Shown here: one piece after another, positions 60,465 through 64,000 of the stretch
Numbering within the stretch: the stretch's first letter is position 1
How the letters are laid out: each line of letters starts with the position of its first letter
DNA from: Cupriavidus necator
GTDB taxonomy: Bacteria; Pseudomonadota; Gammaproteobacteria; Burkholderiales; Burkholderiaceae
Assembly (NCBI GenBank): GCA_022041995.1
Contig: CP074381.1
Location: 1,054,001-1,118,000, forward strand
Direction of reading: 5' to 3'
DNA: 64,000 nucleotides
The notes under the pieces: generated by a model
Told to the model about the DNA's origin: nothing
Seen by the model: only the letters and a program-made list of their open reading frames with translations
Database searches by the model: none
Translations under genes and position numbers: made by a program

Positions 60465-60774
60465 CCGATGGACCGGCGGCGCGTCGGAAAACTTCAACAC
60501 TGCGCTGCCACTGGCCAACCGATCGCAACACGCTTGCGTCGCCGGTTGCGCCGCTTCAGGGACTGCCATCCAACCCGGCATCCCGTCAATCGGACTTCCC
60601 GCCCACGGCGGAGGAATCCACAGACCGTCCGCCGGCAATCGTGCCGGTCATGGCGGCAATGCAATCTGAACCGGGCCTGGTGGCGCTCCATCTCCGCACG
60701 CACCAGCCCATATTGTTTTCCATTGCCGGGAAGTGGCGTGCTGCGCGCTTTTCGGTTTCGGAAAAGGGGAGAGT

Positions 60775-61491
60775 ATGTCAAAGCACTCGGCGCGGGCCTT
60801 CGCCTGGGCAGGACTGACGCTTGCCGCGCTGGCCGCACTGGTGGCATGGATCGGCGTCGATGTGATCCGCCAGTACCAGGAGCGCCTGGTTTACGACGTG
60901 GCCGATCACCTGCGCCTGGTGGTGCTGTCCATGGCGCTGGCGCTGGCCACCGGCATCCCGGCCGGCATCGCGCTGAGCCGCCCGTGCATGCGCCGCTGGG
61001 CCGACCGCCTGATGCAGGTCTTCAACGTGGGCAACACTGTGCCGTCGCTGGCGGTGCTGGCCCTGGCCCTGGCCGTGCTCGGCATCGGCGAGCGGCCCGC
61101 CATCCTGGCGCTGTGGCTGGCCTCGCTGCTGCCGATCGTGCGCAACACCTACGAAGGCCTGCGCAATGTCTCGCCCACGCTGCTGGAAGCGGCGCGCGGC
61201 ATTGGCATGACGCCGGTGCAACGCCTGGTGCGCGTGGAACTGCCCAACGCGCTGCCGGTGATGCTGGCCGGCATCCGCATCGCCCTGGTCATCAACGTGG
61301 GCACGGTGCCGCTGTCGTTCCTGATCGGCGCCAACAGCCTGGGCGAGCTGATCTTCCCGGGCATCTACCTGAACAACCAGCCGCTGCTGCTGCTGGGCGC
61401 TGCCGCCACGGCGCTGCTGGCGCTGGCACTGGACGCGCTCTTTGCCGCCTCCGGCCAGCTGTACCTGCGCCGCCGCGGCCTGGCGCGCTGA
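60775..61491 (+). CDS. Quaternary-amine/osmoprotectant ABC permease (OpuB/YehW-like), first copy
   Basis: 238 residues, about six membrane spans. The coupling-helix region LLEAARGIGMTPVQRLVRVE (near 133-152) and PNALPVMLAGIRIALVINVG are typical of glycine-betaine/choline-type permeases. GGGGAGAG precedes the ATG. It begins an operon permease-binding protein-permease-ATPase. The ligand may be glycine betaine, choline or a related compound. Confidence 0.92.
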   Translation: MSKHSARAFAWAGLTLAALAALVAWIGVDVIRQYQERLVYDVADHLRLVVLSMALALATGIPAGIALSRPCMRRWADRLMQVFNVGNTVPSLAVLALALAVLGIGERPAILALWLASLLPIVRNTYEGLRNVSPTLLEAARGIGMTPVQRLVRVELPNALPVMLAGIRIALVINVGTVPLSFLIGANSLGELIFPGIYLNNQPLLLLGAAATALLALALDALFAASGQLYLRRRGLAR

Positions 61492-61505
61492 CCTTGGGGA
61501 CCGAA

Positions 61506-62453
61506 ATGGAAAACCAGATGCAATTCATCCGCCGCCGTGCCCGGCGTGTCGCCATGGTGGTGGCTGCCGTCACCGCGCTTGCGGCGGGCCTGGCGCTGGC
61601 CACTGCGCCTGAAGCGCATGCCGAGGCCACGCCGATCCGCGTGGGCGGCAAGAACTTCACCGAGCAGCTGCTGCTGTCGTCGATGACTTCGAAGTACCTG
61701 CGCGCCAAGGGCCTCACCACTGAACTGACCGCCGGCCTGGGCAGCACGCTGATGCGCCAGGCGATGGAGAGCAACCAGCTCGACGTGGTGTGGGACTACA
61801 CCGGCACCGCGCTGATCGTGTTCAACAAGGTCCAGGAAAAGCTGGGCGCCAAGGAAAGCTACGAGCGCGTCAGGCAGATGGACGGCGCGCGCGGGCTGGT
61901 GTGGCTCGATGCCTCGAACATCAACAACACCTATGCGTTGGCGATGCCGAAGGAACGCGCAGCGGCCAGCGGCGTGACCACGCTGTCGGGCTTTGCCGGG
62001 CAGATGCGCCGCGCCGGTCCCGACGCCAGCCACCCGTTTGCGGTCGACATGGAATTCGCCGCGCGCCCGGACGGGCTGGAGCCGCTGAAGGCGCTATACA
62101 AGCTGCCGTTCTCGCGCCGCGACGTGATCCAGCTCGATCCGGGGCTGGTCTACACCGCACTGAAGAACAACCAGGTCGAGCTGGGCCTGGTCTATGCCAC
62201 CGACGGCCGCGTCAAGGGTTTCGACCTGGTGCTGCTGGAAGACGACCTGCATTTCTTCCCGCCTTACAACGCCGTGCCGGTGGTGCGCAAGCCGGTGCTG
62301 GACCAGCACCCGGAGCTGGCGGGCCTGCTCAACGCGCTGGCGGCCAAGCTCGACAACGAGAGCATGACCGACATGAACTACAAGGTGGACATCGGCCAGC
62401 AGCCGGTGGACAAGGTCGCGGAGGACTTCCTGCGCAGCCACGGACTGATCTGA
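61506..62453 (+). CDS. Quaternary-amine ABC substrate-binding protein (OpuBC/OsmF-like)
   Basis: 315 residues. A signal peptide covers about 1-40 (RRVAMVVAAVTALAAGLALA to EAHAEA). The mature protein begins TPIRVGGKNFTEQLLLSSMT, the hallmark of OpuBC/OsmF binding proteins. Later VWDYTGTALIVFNK and LVYATDGRVKGFDLVLLEDD follow. The start MENQMQF at 61506 is used; an upstream frame without a start signal runs through the permease gene and is rejected. Confidence 0.92.
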   Translation: MENQMQFIRRRARRVAMVVAAVTALAAGLALATAPEAHAEATPIRVGGKNFTEQLLLSSMTSKYLRAKGLTTELTAGLGSTLMRQAMESNQLDVVWDYTGTALIVFNKVQEKLGAKESYERVRQMDGARGLVWLDASNINNTYALAMPKERAAASGVTTLSGFAGQMRRAGPDASHPFAVDMEFAARPDGLEPLKALYKLPFSRRDVIQLDPGLVYTALKNNQVELGLVYATDGRVKGFDLVLLEDDLHFFPPYNAVPVVRKPVLDQHPELAGLLNALAAKLDNESMTDMNYKVDIGQQPVDKVAEDFLRSHGLI

Positions 62454-62463
62454 GGAGGGCCGC

Positions 62464-63110
62464 ATGGACTTGTTCTCTTACCTGCAGCACAGCTGGCCCA
62501 CGCTGCTGAAGATGACCGGCGAGCACCTGGCGCTGGTGGGCTCGGCCGTGGGGCTGGCGATCCTGATCGGGGTGCCGCTGGGCATCGTGATCACGCGCTT
62601 CCGGGCGCTGGCCACGCCGCTGCTGGCGCTGGCCACGATCGTGCTGACGTTGCCGTCGATCGCGCTGTTCGGGCTGATGATCCCGGTCTTTGCGCGCTTC
62701 GGCCATGCGCTGGGCTACGTGCCCGCGGTGACGGCGGTGTTCCTCTACTCGCTGCTGCCGATCATGCGCAACACCTACACCGCGCTGGCCAATGTCGACC
62801 CCGGCATCCAGGAAGCGGGCCGCGGCATCGGCATGACCACCTGGCAACGGATGCGGCTGGTGGACCTGCCGCTGGCGGTGCCGGTGATCCTTGGCGGGGT
62901 GCGTACCGCCGTGGTGATGAATATCGGGGTTGCCACCATTGCCGCCATCATCGGCGCGGGTGGCCTTGGGGTGCTGATCCTGCAGGCGATCAGCCAGAGC
63001 AACATGAGCAAGCTGGCCGTGGGCGCGGTCCTGGTCAGCCTGCTCGCCATCGTGGCGGACGCCTTCCTGCAGTGGCTGCAGCGGGCGCTGACGCCAAAAG
63101 GAATCCGGCT

Positions 63111-63114
<4 letters not shown>
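62464..63114 (+). CDS. Quaternary-amine ABC permease, second copy
   Basis: 216 residues, about six membrane spans, homologous to the permease at 60775. EAGRGIGMTTWQRMRLVDLP near 118-137 is the coupling helix. GAGGAGGG lies 5 nt before the ATG, overlapping the preceding stop. It overlaps the ATPase by ATGA. With two different permeases the transporter is likely a heterodimer in the membrane, as in YehW/YehY. Confidence 0.93.

Positions 63115-64000
<886 letters not shown>

Larger units (their letters stand above)
60088..60774. other. 687-nt intergenic region before the quaternary-amine ABC operon
   Basis: No convincing gene. It holds a near-consensus promoter at 60363-60391 reading right and a potentially structured RNA segment at 60409-60464. 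From 60465 to 60774 I see only GC-rich sequence with no recognised element apart from the ribosome-binding site GGGGAGAG of the next gene. Long open frames here have codon use unlike real genes. Confidence 0.6.

Noticed and set aside
60363-61505. Upstream extension of the quaternary-amine binding protein to a start at 60363
   Set aside because: The extension overlaps the complete permease gene in another frame and has no conserved content; the signal peptide marks the start near 61506.

Overview
The window is 64 kb of GC-rich bacterial chromosome, densely coding on both strands. The ribosomal operon rpsP-rimM-trmD-rplS, the block yebC-purD-hemF-nadD-rsfS-rlmH-maf-rng and the protein sequences all suggest a Burkholderiales betaproteobacterium, most likely Cupriavidus or Ralstonia. 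That assignment is inference from recognition; no search was run. I saw no tRNA, rRNA, insertion sequence, prophage or CRISPR array.

Layout. 1-3.5 kb: electron-transfer flavoprotein (etfB, partial, and etfA) and an acyl-CoA dehydrogenase. 3.5-6.7 kb: D-amino acid dehydrogenase dadA, a divergent Lrp-type regulator and a radical-SAM protein. 6.6-10.1 kb: small membrane or secreted proteins, a LysR remnant and a secreted sorbosone-dehydrogenase-like protein. 10.1-17.9 kb: rpsP operon, a CoA-pyrophosphatase-like Nudix gene, trhO and dnaE. 17.9-23.7 kb: lipopolysaccharide genes (three glycosyltransferases, msbA, waaC). 23.9-35.8 kb: small secreted or redox proteins, then rng-maf-rlmH-rsfS-nadD-hemF-purD-yebC, a HerA-like ATPase, a DUF3149 miniprotein and upp.

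36-50 kb is a nicotinate (vitamin B3) catabolism island. It holds a NiaP-like transporter, nicotinate dehydrogenase genes (nicA, nicB and a separate molybdopterin subunit), nicC, and the divergent operon nicE-nicD-nicX-nicF, with TetR and MarR regulators. Together they would take nicotinate through 6-hydroxynicotinate, 2,5-dihydroxypyridine, N-formylmaleamate, maleamate and maleate to fumarate. Two identical palindromic cores, inverted relative to each other, lie between nicC and nicE; one sits inside the nicE promoter spacer. The dehydrogenase is the most unusual part: its cytochrome c subunit carries a molybdopterin-like domain that has lost the catalytic glutamate, while an intact molybdopterin subunit is encoded 6 kb away.

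50-64 kb: an EamA exporter, an unusual SDR, mgsA, a quinone oxidoreductase, a DUF1232 protein, a BMP-type ABC importer, a pirin, and a quaternary-amine ABC importer that runs off the end of the window.

A caution for the whole window: at least seven genes, including housekeeping genes such as nadD and yebC, are each broken by one missing base in a short C/G run. This pattern looks like sequencing or assembly error rather than gene decay.
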